This document shows, one piece after another, positions 1 through 12,855 of a stretch of DNA of 64,000 nt (the stretch's first letter is position 1; each line of letters opens with the position of its first letter). The translations under genes were made by a program, and so were the position numbers. Under the pieces are notes generated by a model. That model had not been told where the DNA came from, ran no database searches, and worked only from the letters and a program-made list of their open reading frames with translations. Source of the DNA: Peronospora farinosa (taxonomy: Eukaryota > Oomycota > Peronosporomycetes > Peronosporales > Peronosporaceae); contig CANTFK010000983.1 of the NCBI GenBank assembly GCA_947646735.1, forward strand, positions 62,001 to 126,000, given 5' to 3'.

Positions 1-365
1 CTGTAACGCCCACTTTGTCCTCATCTGGAATCATGTCTGGATTGGGTGGATCCGATTGAAACACAAACTTGTTGGTGCCTACGGGTACGGGACCCACAAG
101 CACTTCCTCAAGCACTTGGTCACGACTTTCGTCTTCGGCACTACCGACATATGTGATTTTCCACTCGAGATCTAAAGACAGTGACAATGCGATTGCACTA
201 GTAAGACATACTCGGCCATTATCGTCATTTTTCAAGGAGTTTATTGAATGACGTACCGGCCTCGAGTTGTTGGGCACACTCGAAAGTGACCTCGAATTGA
301 AAAGGATTCGTGAAAGCCGTGGGGTTATCAAGCACTGTGATATTAGTAAGCGTAATGTAAGCCAT
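1..365 (-). CDS. ASF1: Histone chaperone ASF1 (partial, 3' end outside window)
   Basis: ASF1 binds the H3-H4 dimer and hands it to CAF-1 or HIRA during nucleosome assembly. Exon 1 (365-257) encodes a start reading MAYITLTNITVLDNP followed by NPFQFEVTFEC, the conserved first strands of the ASF1 immunoglobulin-like fold. An 85-bp intron (256-172, GTACGT...TTTAG) rejoins in frame at DLEWKITYVGSAE, and the protein continues through VLVGPVPVG and PNPDMIPDEDKVGVT until the window edge. These are the family's diagnostic blocks. The start at 365 is chosen because ASF1 proteins begin a few residues before the VLDNP motif; the same frame stays open upstream but that extension has no family counterpart. 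The acidic C-terminal tail is not in the window. Confidence 0.95.
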
Positions 366-642
366 AATTATTCTACTGCAGTAAATGGAGAAGGAACGAG
401 AAGGGTTGGAAGAATAAAGGAGAGAAAGCTGTCGGGACAGAGTCTGAGTTGGTTGGTAGGTCTCGAAACTAGAGTCCACTAGACGTTAAATCAAACAAAT
501 AGTACCGTAAATGTATCACAAGTACGAGTTTATCGTAGATAACTTCTATTCAATAGATAGATGCCGTAAAAAGAATGTCCACTGTCTGTCAAGGGTCCCG
601 GAATCGTGCATTCCAATGTAAAGCCGTCGCTGTTCCATGCGC

Positions 643-2341
643 TCAATCCTTTTTCGGCCGAAGAAATCCGTCCAGCGTTAACTGACCGACTTTTCTTCGC
701 TTCCTCGCAAGTCGGGACTGAAAGCTTATGGGTACACTTGACGGGTCATTGAGCGATGAAGACACGGTCGTTGTCGTTTCAGGCAGCGAGGACGACACAC
801 TACAAGACAACTTGTTATGCCACATGGAGACTTTATAAGCGTCGTCGCTGGAGTCAAAACAGCCGTCCTTGAGCTCGATGACTCTATCAGAGGATGATTC
901 GCTGGTAGTGGCCGGTGTAGATGGTGCCGCAAGCAACAGTCGCCCGTTCACAGAATAGTTGCTAGAATTGTCTATCAAAGAACAATCTCGCTTCACCGAG
1001 CGTCGTTGTCTCCATTGAGTCTGCCAAGAACACACAACATCAAACAAACATTCGTGAGCATCCACATAACGAAGCTGCTCACACAAAGCACGCACCTTAG
1101 ATACCACATTTGGACTCGTGCTGCTAGCATGCATACTTATAGTTGCCGGTTGCAACGCTGGCTGTACCGCGCTCGTAAGGTTGACGGCTATGTCAAAGCC
1201 ATCTGACAAAACAGACCACGAGATGCTCAATTCAGTACCTAGCGAGCTGTACAGCCATTCGAAAACAACTGTCTCTTTTAACTCACGCACCGCTTAATGA
1301 ACCCTCGCTGTCATCAGAAAGAGGGTCATGGTCTGAGATGGCCATGGCCTTCTTCAGCAAAACAGGATGAGAAAAATCACGTTTTTCTTGACTATATGTG
1401 CTGCCAGCGCGAGGGATTGAGGCGGACTGAAAGGCATAAATAACGTCTGCACATGTTGTCAGCGGTGAGCACATACAGTAGCAATAATCAAAATAATCAG
1501 GAAACAACGTACTATCAAAACATTCAGAAGCTTCCTCCTGATACTGGTCCACTAAAGGGAAACACAAAAACAACAAACACCCTTAGACCCACTTCGATTT
1601 TCCTGATACCAAAATGCTATCAAAATTCCACCATCCGTGACATCTTTCCAGCTACTCGACTGCATATGTTGAGAAACTTGAGTTGCTGCATCTTCCTCTT
1701 CATCTCCTTATCACAATATTACATAAGTAAGTATCAAAAATCATCAACTTCTCTTTTCCCGTCAATACTCTCACACACCGTCAAAATCTTGGCTTGGATT
1801 AATCTCCAAATTGTCCATATCCGTTGCATCCTTTCACCCCAACAAAATGAAGAGATCCAAACCAACCCCCACCCCATTAGTCTCCACATATAAGCTTGTC
1901 TCTAATCACAATACAGCATACATATTCTACAAAAGCTGCAAGTTGTTCCTCCATGTCCAAACTCTCTCGTTCCTCGTCACCACGATTGTTCTCGCTGCCA
2001 TCACGACAGTCCATCGACTGTTTCTTGCCATTTAAAAGCTTGCGCTCTTCATTTCGTTTGCATTTACGAGCTAAAACCATAGCAGAAGCAGACGATCGTG
2101 TCTTGAATGGCTGCAAATTCCTATTTTTCCATTCTTTCGTAGCTCGTCTAGTCGGCTCGGCCTCGTCTCGTTGAATATGAGCGCGTTGCAGCCACGAGTG
2201 GGTGTCAGTATTGGATCGGAAGCCACTGACTGATCGACGTGGGGGATCAGAAATTCGTCTCATTAATAACGACTGAGCATTGAACGGACGCGAGTAGCTC
2301 TTGCTTACGACGTCCTGACACTCGAGCAACATTTTGATCAT
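643..2341 (-). CDS. Unrecognised protein with C-terminal PIP-box (PCNA-interaction motif)
   Basis: I do not recognise the family. A six-exon model closes in frame: 2341-1922, 1830-1779, 1706-1656, 1551-1513, 1446-1291, 1202-643, giving about 425 aa. Introns are 57-104 bp. The donor of exon 3 is the weakest choice; a site 27 bp further on also keeps frame. The N-terminus is basic and Ser/Arg rich, the middle strongly acidic (DEEEDAATQ region), and the tail ends RKRRKVGQLTLDGFLRPKKD. That tail combines a basic stretch with Q-x-x-L-x-x-F-L, a slightly non-canonical PIP-box placed at the extreme C-terminus as in replication and repair proteins such as POLD3. A nuclear, PCNA-associated role is inference; no catalytic domain is visible. 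Confidence 0.6.
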
Positions 2342-2558
2342 GTACGTAAATAGTCAAATGTAGAGTGTGCGTACAAAAAAGTATGGCACAAACAGGCGCG
2401 TGGTATCAGACGACTGAAAAGAGTGACACTTACAAGAACCGTGTGTACATCCGATGGTTGGAGTCATTCTTTAGAGGGAAAAGAAAGGACAGTGCTTACG
2501 CAACCAGTTTGTATCCAGAACGTTACATGTCTTGTGTTAGATACATACGTAACACGTT

Positions 2559-3231
2559 TCAGTACATGTTCTCATCACTCGGGTCAAACCCACTATTAAG
2601 AACAGCCCGGAACTCGTCGTTTGCACGCAGCAATTCAGCGACTCGATCGTAACGCTCTGGATGCTTGCGAATTAAAAAGATGAAACACTCCGTGTCTAAT
2701 TTGCCCTTGATCGTCGCCAGTTCCATCGCTTTCTTAGTCTTAAAGCAACAAAAGAATACCGAGATCCATGTGAAATCACTAGTCCTGCGTCTACTACTAC
2801 ACTGAAAGCGAGATACGGCGTACCATTGCGTGCACATTTTCCACTACGAGGTCTTCCATCAGTTCTGCCGTTTCATCAAGAGGTTCAGCTTCATCACCAA
2901 ATCCAAAGAGCATGTGCTTGACTATAAAGTCCATACAGTCAATAAAATATACATCATCATGTTAGTATAGTGTTCCTATGTACCCATTTGATGCTATAAA
3001 AAAGAACCTACTGCTATCCACCAGCTCCCCACGCACAAAGGGCTTTAATTGAGCTGTTTGAGTAGCGCTAATCTCAGCGCCTGAGCCAGTTACATCAATG
3101 ATTTCTGATGCATCCGTTACTAAACGTTTTACAGGGGCAATTTTCGTCTTTGTACCGGCACCTACGTCGCTGATCTTGCGTTTGCGTGGTTTGGGCACAA
3201 AAATCTTCTTCTTGCTATTGATTGTATTCAT
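2559..3231 (-). CDS. TAF13: TFIID subunit TAF13
   Basis: TAF13 is a histone-fold subunit of the general transcription factor TFIID, pairing with TAF11. Three exons join in frame: 3231-3012, 2921-2824 and 2738-2559, giving 165 aa. Exon 1 is a lysine-rich, low-complexity N-terminal extension. Exon 2 begins the histone fold (IKHMLFGFGDEAEPLDET, then ELMEDLVVENVHAM). Exon 3 supplies TKKAMELA and the hallmark FLIRKHPERYDRVAELL, followed by a short tail. The EMT-x-KAM junction typical of the family is recreated exactly by removing intron 2 (2823-2739), which supports the splice sites. The protein is longer than human TAF13 only because of the N-terminal extension. Confidence 0.93.
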
Positions 3232-3589
3232 CTATAATCACTATGTGATAGAATGTTTCAGAAGACGATTTATTATTGGACGAAAACCAAGCGCAACGAA
3301 ATGGCTTCAATTTGCTGTATACAGTCCCGAGCCTATAAAAATGTTAGACAGGTACCCGTTCAAGAATTTCGAGTATGACAAGACGAAACAAGGCATTTTC
3401 TCAAGGTTTAAATATGTTGTTCTTGCTTTGTAAAATTAGTTCATGGCCCTCTTTGTTTTTGCGTCTGTCAGGGCTTCCAAACCATTTTACATACGGGTTG
3501 CCACCGACACAAACAGCAACTACATGATTCAACGAACCTACAAAAAAGATGTCCACGAAATGGTGAAACCTTCAGAGCATCCAGATTGA
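3232..3589. other. Intergenic region, promoter side of TAF13 and 3' flank of MED12
   Basis: No coding region, RNA gene or repeat is visible in these 358 bp. They separate the TAF13 start codon from the MED12 stop codon, both on the minus strand, so they should hold the MED12 3' UTR and the TAF13 promoter. Confidence 0.5.
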
Positions 3590-6500
3590 TCACACGCACC
3601 GAAAAACTCGTCGCGGTCGCTTTGGAATCTGGGTAGACAATTCGGGAACAAGACCATCGCTAGGTAGCTGCGGCACATGGTCTAACAAGCCCCATGGGTC
3701 TACGGGTGCATATCCCGGTTTCTCGGATCGAGTGGTAACATCGCCTTGAACAGATGTCGACACAGAGCGACCGACAAACCCATTTGCAGCTCCATACATG
3801 TTCATCGGACGTGGTAACACAGACCAAACACGCCGCTTGAGGTTATCAGGTAGCTGTAGCGCTTCCACGAGTTCCTGTCATTGTTCAACACACAAAAACG
3901 GTTAGCATCACGTACTTGGATGCAACAGGTACAGCGATACTCACAAATTGCCTGTCGTGGAGTACAGAGGCGTTGACGATCGGAATGAGGTCTAGAATCC
4001 AGCTAAACAGTGAAAGTCCTGGCCCAGATGAGACTACCGATGTGCCAAGCAAAGAAAATAGTGTTTTGACGATGCGGTCGCGATAGCAAATGGTCAAGAC
4101 AGCATGCTTGCTGGGCCCGATGACGCCCACAAGCTGAAGCCGCACAGCCAACTTGCATCGAAGTCGACGTTGGAAAAGGTTGTTGTGTAACACCTGGTCA
4201 GGGGATGCGGATTGTTGCTGCTTGTCATACAGGGTACAGCCCTCGTACAGCCATTCAAGTTGAGTAGCGAGTGACATCATGTAGCGCGGCAAGAAGGCAT
4301 TGCCAGGAGGTGTACAGATAATGCCACCAACAAGATGCACAACCGACGTTGTGCTGAACTGTCGAGCAAACTTGTCAGGTTGCGAGTGTTTCACATCGTC
4401 TTCGAGAATTTGGAGTATCTTGGCAACCACTGATCCCATAGCACGCCTCGAGATGCTGCAAACTGTGGCGGCATACAAAGATGCCACCGCTGAGTCTTGA
4501 GCCTCTCGCGCTGCCTCTAGCATACGAGCTTCGCATGGGGTCAAGGAATTCTGCATTGCTGCAGCAGTCATGGGCAGAGCCAGCGCTGGTATTGACTTCC
4601 TTGAAGCATCGTTCGGACCTGGTGTGCCCCCACGGTGTTTGCCGTCGTTTCCTTCTCCAAGATGAACGTAGTGCGGCGTACCGTAGAGCTTTGGAGTAGC
4701 AAGAGGTGACGATGACGAAAGGGTAGTCATTGTTGCTGACGTCGTCTGAGCCACAGATACGGATGACGACGTCGCAGAGGATAAAGACAACGAAGTCGAT
4801 CCAACCCCGGGAGTCGGTCGCGAGCTGCGCTTGAGGGTGCGCAGTACGATCAGGCTCGACAAAATTTCGGTAGCGCTACTTGCTTCATCAAATCCCAACT
4901 CGAGCTCAAGGTCGTCATCGTTTGCCTCTTCTTCTCCATCGAAGAAGTCGCTGCCCAGTAGACTACCACCGAATGATGTCACCTTATCTGCTTGACTACC
5001 GAGAGACATTCTGCCGTCAGCAAAGTCATTCACTCCAGCTGCAAGAACGCCCTCACCGCTATCCACTGCTGCACGCTTGCTACAGCGCGTAGAGAGGTCT
5101 CCCTGGGGTGCTTTTCGTTTATTGGACCCTGCTGGATGCTGTGGTGTTTGTTGGTGCTGCTGTCGTGTGCGTCGCTTAGAACGCTTTACCTTCTGCTGCT
5201 GTCGACTCATTTGCAAGTCAAGGTAAATTGAGCCGCCACGATGAAGTGTCCAGACGTTCATCTGATCAATGATTTGCCCCACCTTGAGCAATTGCACCTG
5301 CCCGTTCCCGTCCTCTGCAGGCGATGACGGTGGCCGGAAAAAGTGTGTCAGCAGGACAGCTGTATGCCACTGCTTTTTGTGGTAAACGGGAAGAATATGC
5401 TTTTCTCGGGCTTCTTTTGTATCATGGAAAATGATGTCGCGAACAATACCGTCTGATGTCAAATTAAAAAGCGTGGCGCTAGCCAACATGCCACGCTCCT
5501 CGCGTTTGCGAAGCAGAAAGTTGTCCTCCATCTGGTATGAGATCTGGCACAACAGAAAGCATAACGGGAACATCAAGCACGCTGGCACCTGTGTGCGCAG
5601 GAATCGCAGATGGTATTTTGTCTGCGTTCCGGACAAGCAAATTGGTTAGAACTTAGAATACGACTACAATTGCAAGGTGCAGCAAATAGCATCTCACCAA
5701 CGGCTCGTCGAACATGACTATCTTTTGTGGATCAAGGGGTAAATTCTGCGGGGGCTCCGAAAAGAGCTGAAAAACGAGGGCCATGGCAAGTAGCTGCGTC
5801 GGCAAGTTTGGTGGTGGGTCACGCGACGCACGGCGCTAGTGTCACCACAGCCATGAGTGCCAAGTTAGTCACTAACAGTAAGCTCTAATTGAGTACAAAA
5901 AATCACATACCAGTCGTGGGAAGAGCGGAACGAGTACCAATCGGAGCACCTGGGAGAGATCTAGCACTCTATGCACAACAAGAGATACCAGAAAACTCTT
6001 GAGCCCGTACTGCAGGCGGTCCAGACGGCCTTTTTGGTTGAATGCGAAAGCTTCTTTGCTGTTGTCAGCATTCAGAAATGGATTGCGCGAACGCTTTGGC
6101 GTATCACTACCAGCAAAACCAGGCAGCACTTCCTTTTGTAACCACACCACCAGGGTGTTCGAAAACTTTTCGTTGAATTCCTCGCCATTATCAGGATGCT
6201 GTTCCACGACCTCCCGAATAAGTCGGACGCAACGGTGCACATAATGCGGGGTTGTGATGGGCCGCTTGCAGTTTGACTTTACCCGAGCCGAGATGTTCGC
6301 CATCCATTTGTCCATGACCTCGCTCAGCACAGCTCGGAAGAAGAACACGTAGTTAGGCGTGCGCCGCTCCCGTGTTGCGTTTGCGTTTGTAGACCCCACA
6401 GACGATGACGTCATGCTCATGTTGATTGCAGCCACTGCAAAGTCGACAGCGCCATCACGGCATTTAATTTCTGCGGAAGAGGTCGCTTCGCCAACGACCT

Positions 6501-9500
6501 CCTGCCATGACAAGCTTGTGCAACTGGGTTCAAAGGCTGCTGCAGACTCATTGGATGCTGAAGTATCTTGACTCAAGCTATTGGGGCTCTGTAGCGGAGT
6601 GCTACATCCAGCGCCAGGTGTTACAGGTGTCTGCTTACCATCAGCACCAGGGCCATCAAAGGAGCGTGCCTGCAAGGCTTTGAAAGACCGCGCCAGTGCA
6701 GTCTTTAGCTCTGGAGGCAAGACCTCGCGGGGTGGCGGAATGCGTACGATTGGATTCGTAACCTCTAGTGCCATATCTTTGGACTTTTGAGACCCGCTGG
6801 TCCCGTTACTATTCGCATTAGCACCCGTTCCGTTTCCACTACCTCCAGCAGCAGCAGCAGCATCTTGGTTTTTCCTAGCTGTTTCTGCAATTGGCTTAAG
6901 CAGCGCAAATGGCAAGTCCAGCTTGGCGATCTCTTTCTTCTTAATGTGCGCATAGTACATCTTGCAGAAGAACTGAGCCACGTTGCCAGCCTTATCATCG
7001 GCGTTCTTGGGGATACGGTGGAAACGGTCCACAAAAGACTGCAGCAGGAACGGTATTTGGTCCGTGGCACAGAAGGCGAGTTCGTGACGTTCAATCATTG
7101 CCAACACTACGTTCTTAACGAGAAAACAAGGGGAGCGCCGCAGAAAGTGTACAAGCACTTCAAGAAGTGCCAGCACGTCCACAATTTCAAGCACTAGGCA
7201 CACAAGCCGCATTACGTGTTCCACACTTCCATAATCCGAGAACCGGAAAAATGTGGCCTCTTCATAAACATTGTGCACAAACCAGCGCGTGAACCGCCCT
7301 TTGTCATGGCCGCACATGGTTTTCACAGCTGAAACCAACTCGCCCACTTTGCCCTGATACTCCACTTCTTTCAGTACTCTAGTGCTATCTCCGCTACCAG
7401 CAGTAGTATCCGCAGCCCCAGGCGTTCCAACTGTCGACGTGTCATATAACTGGCCGTGGGTGTGAAAGACGTAGATACAAAGCGATTGAGCCCGTTCTAG
7501 TGTTTTTGAGTAATTGAGGTGTTCTCGGCGAAGCTCCATGACTTCAAGCCAGCGCAAATAGTGCAGTTCGCCATCATAGCTGTCGTTTGGAAGCATGGGC
7601 ACACATGTCGGCAACGGAAATGGGCTCCGTGGTAGCTGCCACAAATACAGCTTCAGGCGGTCGCTCGAAGACAGCAAATGAATATCACTGGACTTATATC
7701 CTCGTCCTGGTGAACATTCGATATTGTAAGCAGTATAAACCACTGGTGCCGATTCATTTCGCTTGGCGACGCCAACACTGCCTCCAGCTCCAGCGGCTAG
7801 CGTTAATAATGGGCTATTGCTCATAGTAGCCGCTGCTTCGTTGCAGCAGGACGCAAATTCTACGAAGCTAGCCACGCTGAACAATCGACGCCGAACGAGG
7901 AGACAAAAAAGTTCGATAACTTGAGTAACCTCTGTGATGACCTTAGGCTCGTAACGTTGCAAGAAGTTTTGCAAAGCGCTCTGAAGTACCACTTGGTGAT
8001 CCTTCGGCCCGCAGTCTGGTAATAAGCCTTTGCTGTTTGAATAGAATGTATCAATTGCGCATATGCGTTAGTTTGAGTATCAAAACGATTCTCACCACAA
8101 CGTACTATTTGCCGTATTCCAGGAGCGCATTGCTGTGCATCTCGATCAGCGCAAGCGCAGATAAATATCTGTACTCAGCTGGCCGCTGGTTTGTCACTGC
8201 CCACTCGCACACTAGAAAGATGGCAGCAACATCGACAGGCAGTTCCGCTGAGGATCCGTTACCAATGGGACTCGCGGTTGGAAGCGGGCTAAACACCTCG
8301 CTATAAACCCGATGCAAGTCCGAGGTCGAGTCTACACGATGAAAACGGTCTATAGTCTGCAACATTTGCGCCTCATTACGCATGGTAGCGGCAAGCACCT
8401 GACCTCCACCCACCGAACTTAAGGAGGGGCATGCCTGTTTCAGTCGAAGGATACGCCCTGCAATATCTCTGTTTTTCCGCAGACAACGGCTAATACATGC
8501 CTGAATTGCTGCAGCAGTATAAGCGTCACGATTAAAGAATCTGTCGGTGAATACGTAGGCTGGCCATAACGGCGGTGCTGCACATCAACATAAAGTCAAC
8601 AAGATTCGTAAAACTAACAATTTACAACGACACGTCAGCGTACCGTTGTCTTCCAGACGAACAAGGACATCATTGCCGTTAAGCAATACATTACGCAGCA
8701 AGTTACACAATGCCACAAGAAGCTCCTCCTGAAGTGAGCTTCCTGTAGTCTCCGGAGGTACTGGGTGACTTGGAGGCAACAGGTAACGCAACTGCTGTAG
8801 CAACATTTTTACAAGCAATAAGACTGCATCCGCAGACAGCAGAATCTCTGGCAGCAGTTTTTGCACCACCGAAAGCAGCTCCATAATACGATTTACTCCG
8901 AGCGCCAGGACGGTCGAACACTGCGCAGGGCTATTCCCTCCGCGTTGTGATCGTGGCGTCAAAGATTTTTGCAGTAGCGACAGCAGCCCGTCAAAATAGT
9001 GCGTACGATCCAAAAGCCCTACCTTGAACTGGTATTCCGACAGCTTTAGTACGTACGACCATTTTTCCTGCCACGATAGTGCTTTCGGAGAAAAATCTAC
9101 TCCATCACTACTAGATGCTGTCGGGACACCGGTACCCGTAGTAGCATTTGCTGAAGATGAAATATCTCCATGCCGCAGCCTCAGAGCCATATGTGTGCGC
9201 TGTGCAAGCCCTCTACTGGTCGCTGTCGAAGGTAGTGGCGCTTTACTGCTCGTCCTCGAGGATATCTGAGTGCCATTTGCCGTTGCTTTAGAGTCTGCTA
9301 ATTCCGTCGACCTAATTTCCGTCCCTGCACTAGTTTCCAATGATGTCTGACGGACCACTGAGTGCAAATAGTCAATAAGTTTGTCAGTCCATCCTTGATT
9401 GCGTCGCTGATTGCGTCGCGGGCTAAAGAACCAGTCGCCTTTTCGAAGAGCACCATCTCGCTGAAGCTCCCGCATTTCCGTGTAAACGACATTTATCCGC

Positions 9501-10609
9501 ACAAACCACGTGGCATTAGCGTATCCAGGTCGATACTTCACCACAAATTCGAGAAGTGGGCACTTCGAGACGCCTGGTACTGCCCTCCAGTGCTTAAAAG
9601 GCACACCATGTGCTTGTGTAAGTTCTGCGGTACTACGAGCACCGCTCGCCAAATCGCTCATCCATATATGACTGGTGCGTTCATCTAGCCGCCGCACATG
9701 ACGAATCAAATAGTTTATAAATGCACGTTCTACCGACGCAGTAGTTGCTGCCACTCCATCATCTGTAAGCACAGGTGTCGGTGTCGGAATCTTCACTGCT
9801 GCACCTTTCATATCTTCTGTATCTTTCCGTAATCGAGCAATAGCACGCGTCGTCCGTATAAGATCGTCAAAAATAGGCAGTTTCTTATCCGTAAATGCTG
9901 AATATTGCAAATGCCATTGCTGATTAAATCCACGTGGCAATGGACTTACAAATGCTGCATTCCGCAAAGCATGAAACCGAAATTTCTCCTCTGGAAAATT
10001 GGCATCCGTTGGAAAAACACCTGGATACATGACCAACTTGTCTGTCAAATACGGATGGGCTGGATCCTATATCATCATACAGCATACCACCATCATACAG
10101 CCTAATCAGCCTTCTTTCAGTCTCCTACCTCTTGTTAACCCCCCCCCTAACTGTACCTTCATATACTTGGTATCCATACCAATAACACGTGTAGCTGCAT
10201 CAGCAGGTGTTAAATCATTTCTTCGTGCTCCTGTTCGATGCATAAGCAGTAAATTCTTTCGTTCCCGGAGTCTCAGTGCTGGACTACCCGAGACACCAAA
10301 AGAACTGCGAGTTCCACCACTATTACGTCGTTCCCTGGCCCCATCTCGTGAGTGAGAACGTGGACGACTACGTCCATCTCGATCCCGGTCTCTTTCATTG
10401 CGTTCTCGATCGCTACGATCTCTTAAAGCCGTCGCATTGGACGAGACACGACGAGGTATTCCACGACCAGAGAAACTTGACGCTTGATACGTGTTTGTCG
10501 TCGTCGTCGTATTAGTAGTAGTACGTCCATGATGAGATAAAGAGTTTCGATCTTTATAGATGGATCCATCACGACCGCCTTTACTCTCGCTCGTGTGATA
10601 ACTCTCCAT
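3590..10609 (-). CDS. MED12: Mediator complex subunit 12 (CDK8 kinase module)
   Basis: MED12 activates CDK8-cyclin C in the Mediator kinase module. Seven exons close in frame: 10609-10157, 10066-8644, 8577-8106, 8032-5911, 5835-5698, 5621-3945, 3874-3590; introns are 66-90 bp and the product is 2189 aa, close to the human length of roughly 2180. Recognition rests on the Med12 N-terminal domain: YPGVFPTDANFPEEKF, later TSHIWMSDLASG and HWRAVPGVSKCPLLEF, PGYANATWFVRINVVYTEM, and then the long helical LCEWA region (FLVCEWAVTNQRPAEY). Exon 1 carries a Ser/Arg/Asp-rich tract (residues about 55-100) absent from animal MED12. The last exons are low-complexity and less conserved. It is divergent from the potassium channel gene, with 240 bp between start codons. 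Intron 1 contains a 9-C run. Confidence 0.93.
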
Positions 10610-10849
10610 GACCTACTTCCCCAATAGAGAGACTTTGTGCTTTTAGCTTCAAAATGGTCTCTACTGGGGGACTGGAGGACTCTAGTTTGTTGATAAAAAA
10701 CCGGTATATCGATATTCACCTGACCACAATAATTAGTGTAAACACGTGAAAAATACCGAACGGGTAGGTGAAAAATAAACTTTTTTTCTATCTTTTAATT
10801 CGTATACGTATACCTTCTATTTTTTTCTTTGGATTGTAGCCAAATAACA
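10610..10849. promoter_or_regulatory. Bidirectional intergenic promoter region (MED12 / potassium channel)
   Basis: Only 240 bp separate the divergent start codons. The part next to the channel gene (about 10775-10835) is AT- and pyrimidine-rich, and TTTCTTTGGATTGTAG just before the channel ATG could be a 5' UTR splice acceptor. No specific factor site is claimed. Confidence 0.45.
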
Positions 10850-12697
10850 ATGATGCAGGACGAGCAGCAGTGTTTATTGCCTAGAGAAGACGACGGGGAC
10901 GTCCAATTATCGATACAGGACGAAGTATTAAAGGCTGCATCTGATTTGAAACAATGTGAAACGAGTGGTCGTTCTTGGACGTCATTGCGCAGTGACGTCT
11001 GGACTTTACTGCACTATCGGACGTCGCTTACAGAACGCTCGAAATTGCAGCGTGCTTCCTACGTCTTGGAAATTTGTGTACTGGTACTTATTACACTCAA
11101 TGTGTTACTAGCCATGTATGTGTCGACATCATCCGCTGGTCCTCCACGTACGTTGAGCAGTTACTTGGTCGTAGACATTTGAAACTGCTGCTGCTGCTGC
11201 TGCTGTTGCTGCTGCAGATTTGTAGATATGGAACTAATCGAGTGTTGACAGTGGCAACGTCATCGGACTGGTATGAATTGTTTCTGTACGTGTCGACAGC
11301 ATTGTTTACGGTGGAGTACGTCCTCCGTCTTTGGTCATGCGTGGCGGACGACAGATTTACACATCCAATCTGTGGCAGGTACTTTGAGGTGATGCTTCAG
11401 GTGCAGAAATGTTGTTATGTGACGTGTTGCTGTTGTTGTTGTAGACTTAAGTGGATGGTACGACCGATGTCCATCATTGACCTTGTCGTGCTTATTCCGT
11501 TTTATCTGGAGATCTTGCTGGAGCATCAGTACGTGGCTAATCAAAGAAGTGACGAGATGATACACGCTAAGGGCTTGTGTATGTGATTGCGTAGGGTTTT
11601 AGTCTCGTCACGTGGTGTGTTAACATTGCGAGGCTTTCGACTTTTGAGGATCATGTCGTTCCTACACCTTGAACGGTCGTACAAAGCGATGAAAAACCTA
11701 CGCGAGATTTTCACGCTAAAGAAAGAGGAACTTGGAGTCGTCAGCTACCTCACGATTGTCATTGTTTTGACCTCCTCTACTACCATGTACACAAAATGAC
11801 GATCGTACTTGTACAAGTGTGTGTTTACAATATTGATTCAGGGTGTGTGTTCGCGTAACTGAACATTTGTAGCTTTTTCCTCGAGAATCCATCGCAGCCT
11901 GCCGTATTCTCCAGCATCGGCACATGCTCATGGTGGGCCATCGAGACCATCACGTCTCTTGGATATGGCGATATCGTCCCCATCACTGGTCCGGGCCGGG
12001 CTTTCTCGTCCTTACTAGCACTCTGGGGCATCATTTTGTTCACAATCCCCGGTGAGTCATACTAAAGTGGCTAAGTGTCTGTGGTCCTGAACTGACGCGG
12101 CCATTCCAGGTGCTATTCTCGGAAGTGGCTTTGTTGAAGTGATGCTCAAGAAACAGGAACAGAAGAATGAACAAGCGATGGGAGAGTCGATTCGAATTTC
12201 ACTAACACGAGCGCTCAGCTCGAGCAATATCACATTTCCAGGTGCGTTGGTACTGAAGCGAGAGGATTGTCTCTGCTTTTGGTTGATCATGTTGGAATTG
12301 TACAATCTTGATTCTTCAGGAACAGGTCTAGATTCGCCAGAGGTAATGGAGTCACTTCCAGCCCCAGCGTCGAGTTTTCCCACGCCTCGCAACAACTTTT
12401 CATTTGTAGCCCCGACACCTCCAATTGTGCGTCTTCAAGAACAAGTTGATCGACTTAACACGACGCAGGTTTGTTCATCTTGTTCCAAGAGTGCTTTTTA
12501 TCAGCATCATCCAGTTTCTTCACACGAATCCTCACATTGTGCCAATCCATGGAATTCAGCTTCAACTTCAAGCGCAATTAAGCCACCAGGAATCCCAACT
12601 GCAGAAGATCATGGCACTGCTGGAGGAAAATCTATCCTACTCACGACCAAAACCAAAAGCTGTGCCACCATTTAGCGCCATCGTTCCATCTGAGTGA
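10850..12697 (+). CDS. Voltage-gated potassium channel, KCNQ-like six-TM subunit
   Basis: A plasma-membrane K+ channel subunit. Eight exons close in frame: 10850-11115, 11226-11378, 11445-11528, 11595-11786, 11873-12051, 12110-12241, 12320-12468, 12560-12697; product 430 aa. S1 is VLEICVLVLITLNVLLAI, S2 WYELFLYVSTALFTVEYVL, S3 SIIDLVVLIPFYLEIL, and S4 has spaced arginines (LRGFRLLRIMSFLHLER). The pore helix and filter read TITSLGYGDIVP, matching the TxGYGD signature with Leu for Val. S6 ends IPGAILGSGFVEVMLKKQEQ, very like KCNQ S6-helix A. A short coiled-coil-like tail (LQLQAQLSHQESQLQKIMALLEE, spelled here only in part) may assist assembly. Intron 1 ends with a CTG repeat. The start is the first ATG of a tandem ATGATG pair; a TTG 21 bp upstream is not used. 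Confidence 0.9.
11185..11219 (+). repeat. CTG trinucleotide repeat in channel intron 1
   Basis: About 11 near-perfect CTG units lie directly before the splice acceptor of intron 1. Read through, they would encode a poly-leucine run, but in-frame stop codons and the S1-S2 alignment show the tract is intronic. It partly replaces the usual polypyrimidine stretch. Confidence 0.7.
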
Positions 12698-12855
12698 GTC
12701 AGCAGACATGGCTACACTGATTTCGTAGCCATTATGGCTACACATCCATAATGTAGGCTTTTAAACATGTCATTATCTGAACTGCTCGTCAACATGCAGA
12801 GTATGCGTCTCTCATTGCCTTCGTCCCCTTATACAGAGCTAACAAATCTGCCAAT

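Noticed and set aside
366..479. Longer N-terminus for ASF1 starting near 479
   Set aside because: The frame is open, but ASF1 proteins start a few residues before VLDNP, and the upstream codons (Ser/Gln/Tyr rich) match nothing in the family.
11161..11220. Poly-leucine coding stretch in the potassium channel
   Set aside because: The frame through the CTG repeat needs a stop codon to be read through on one side. Removing 11116-11225 as an intron gives a clean S1 to S1-S2 loop join in phase.
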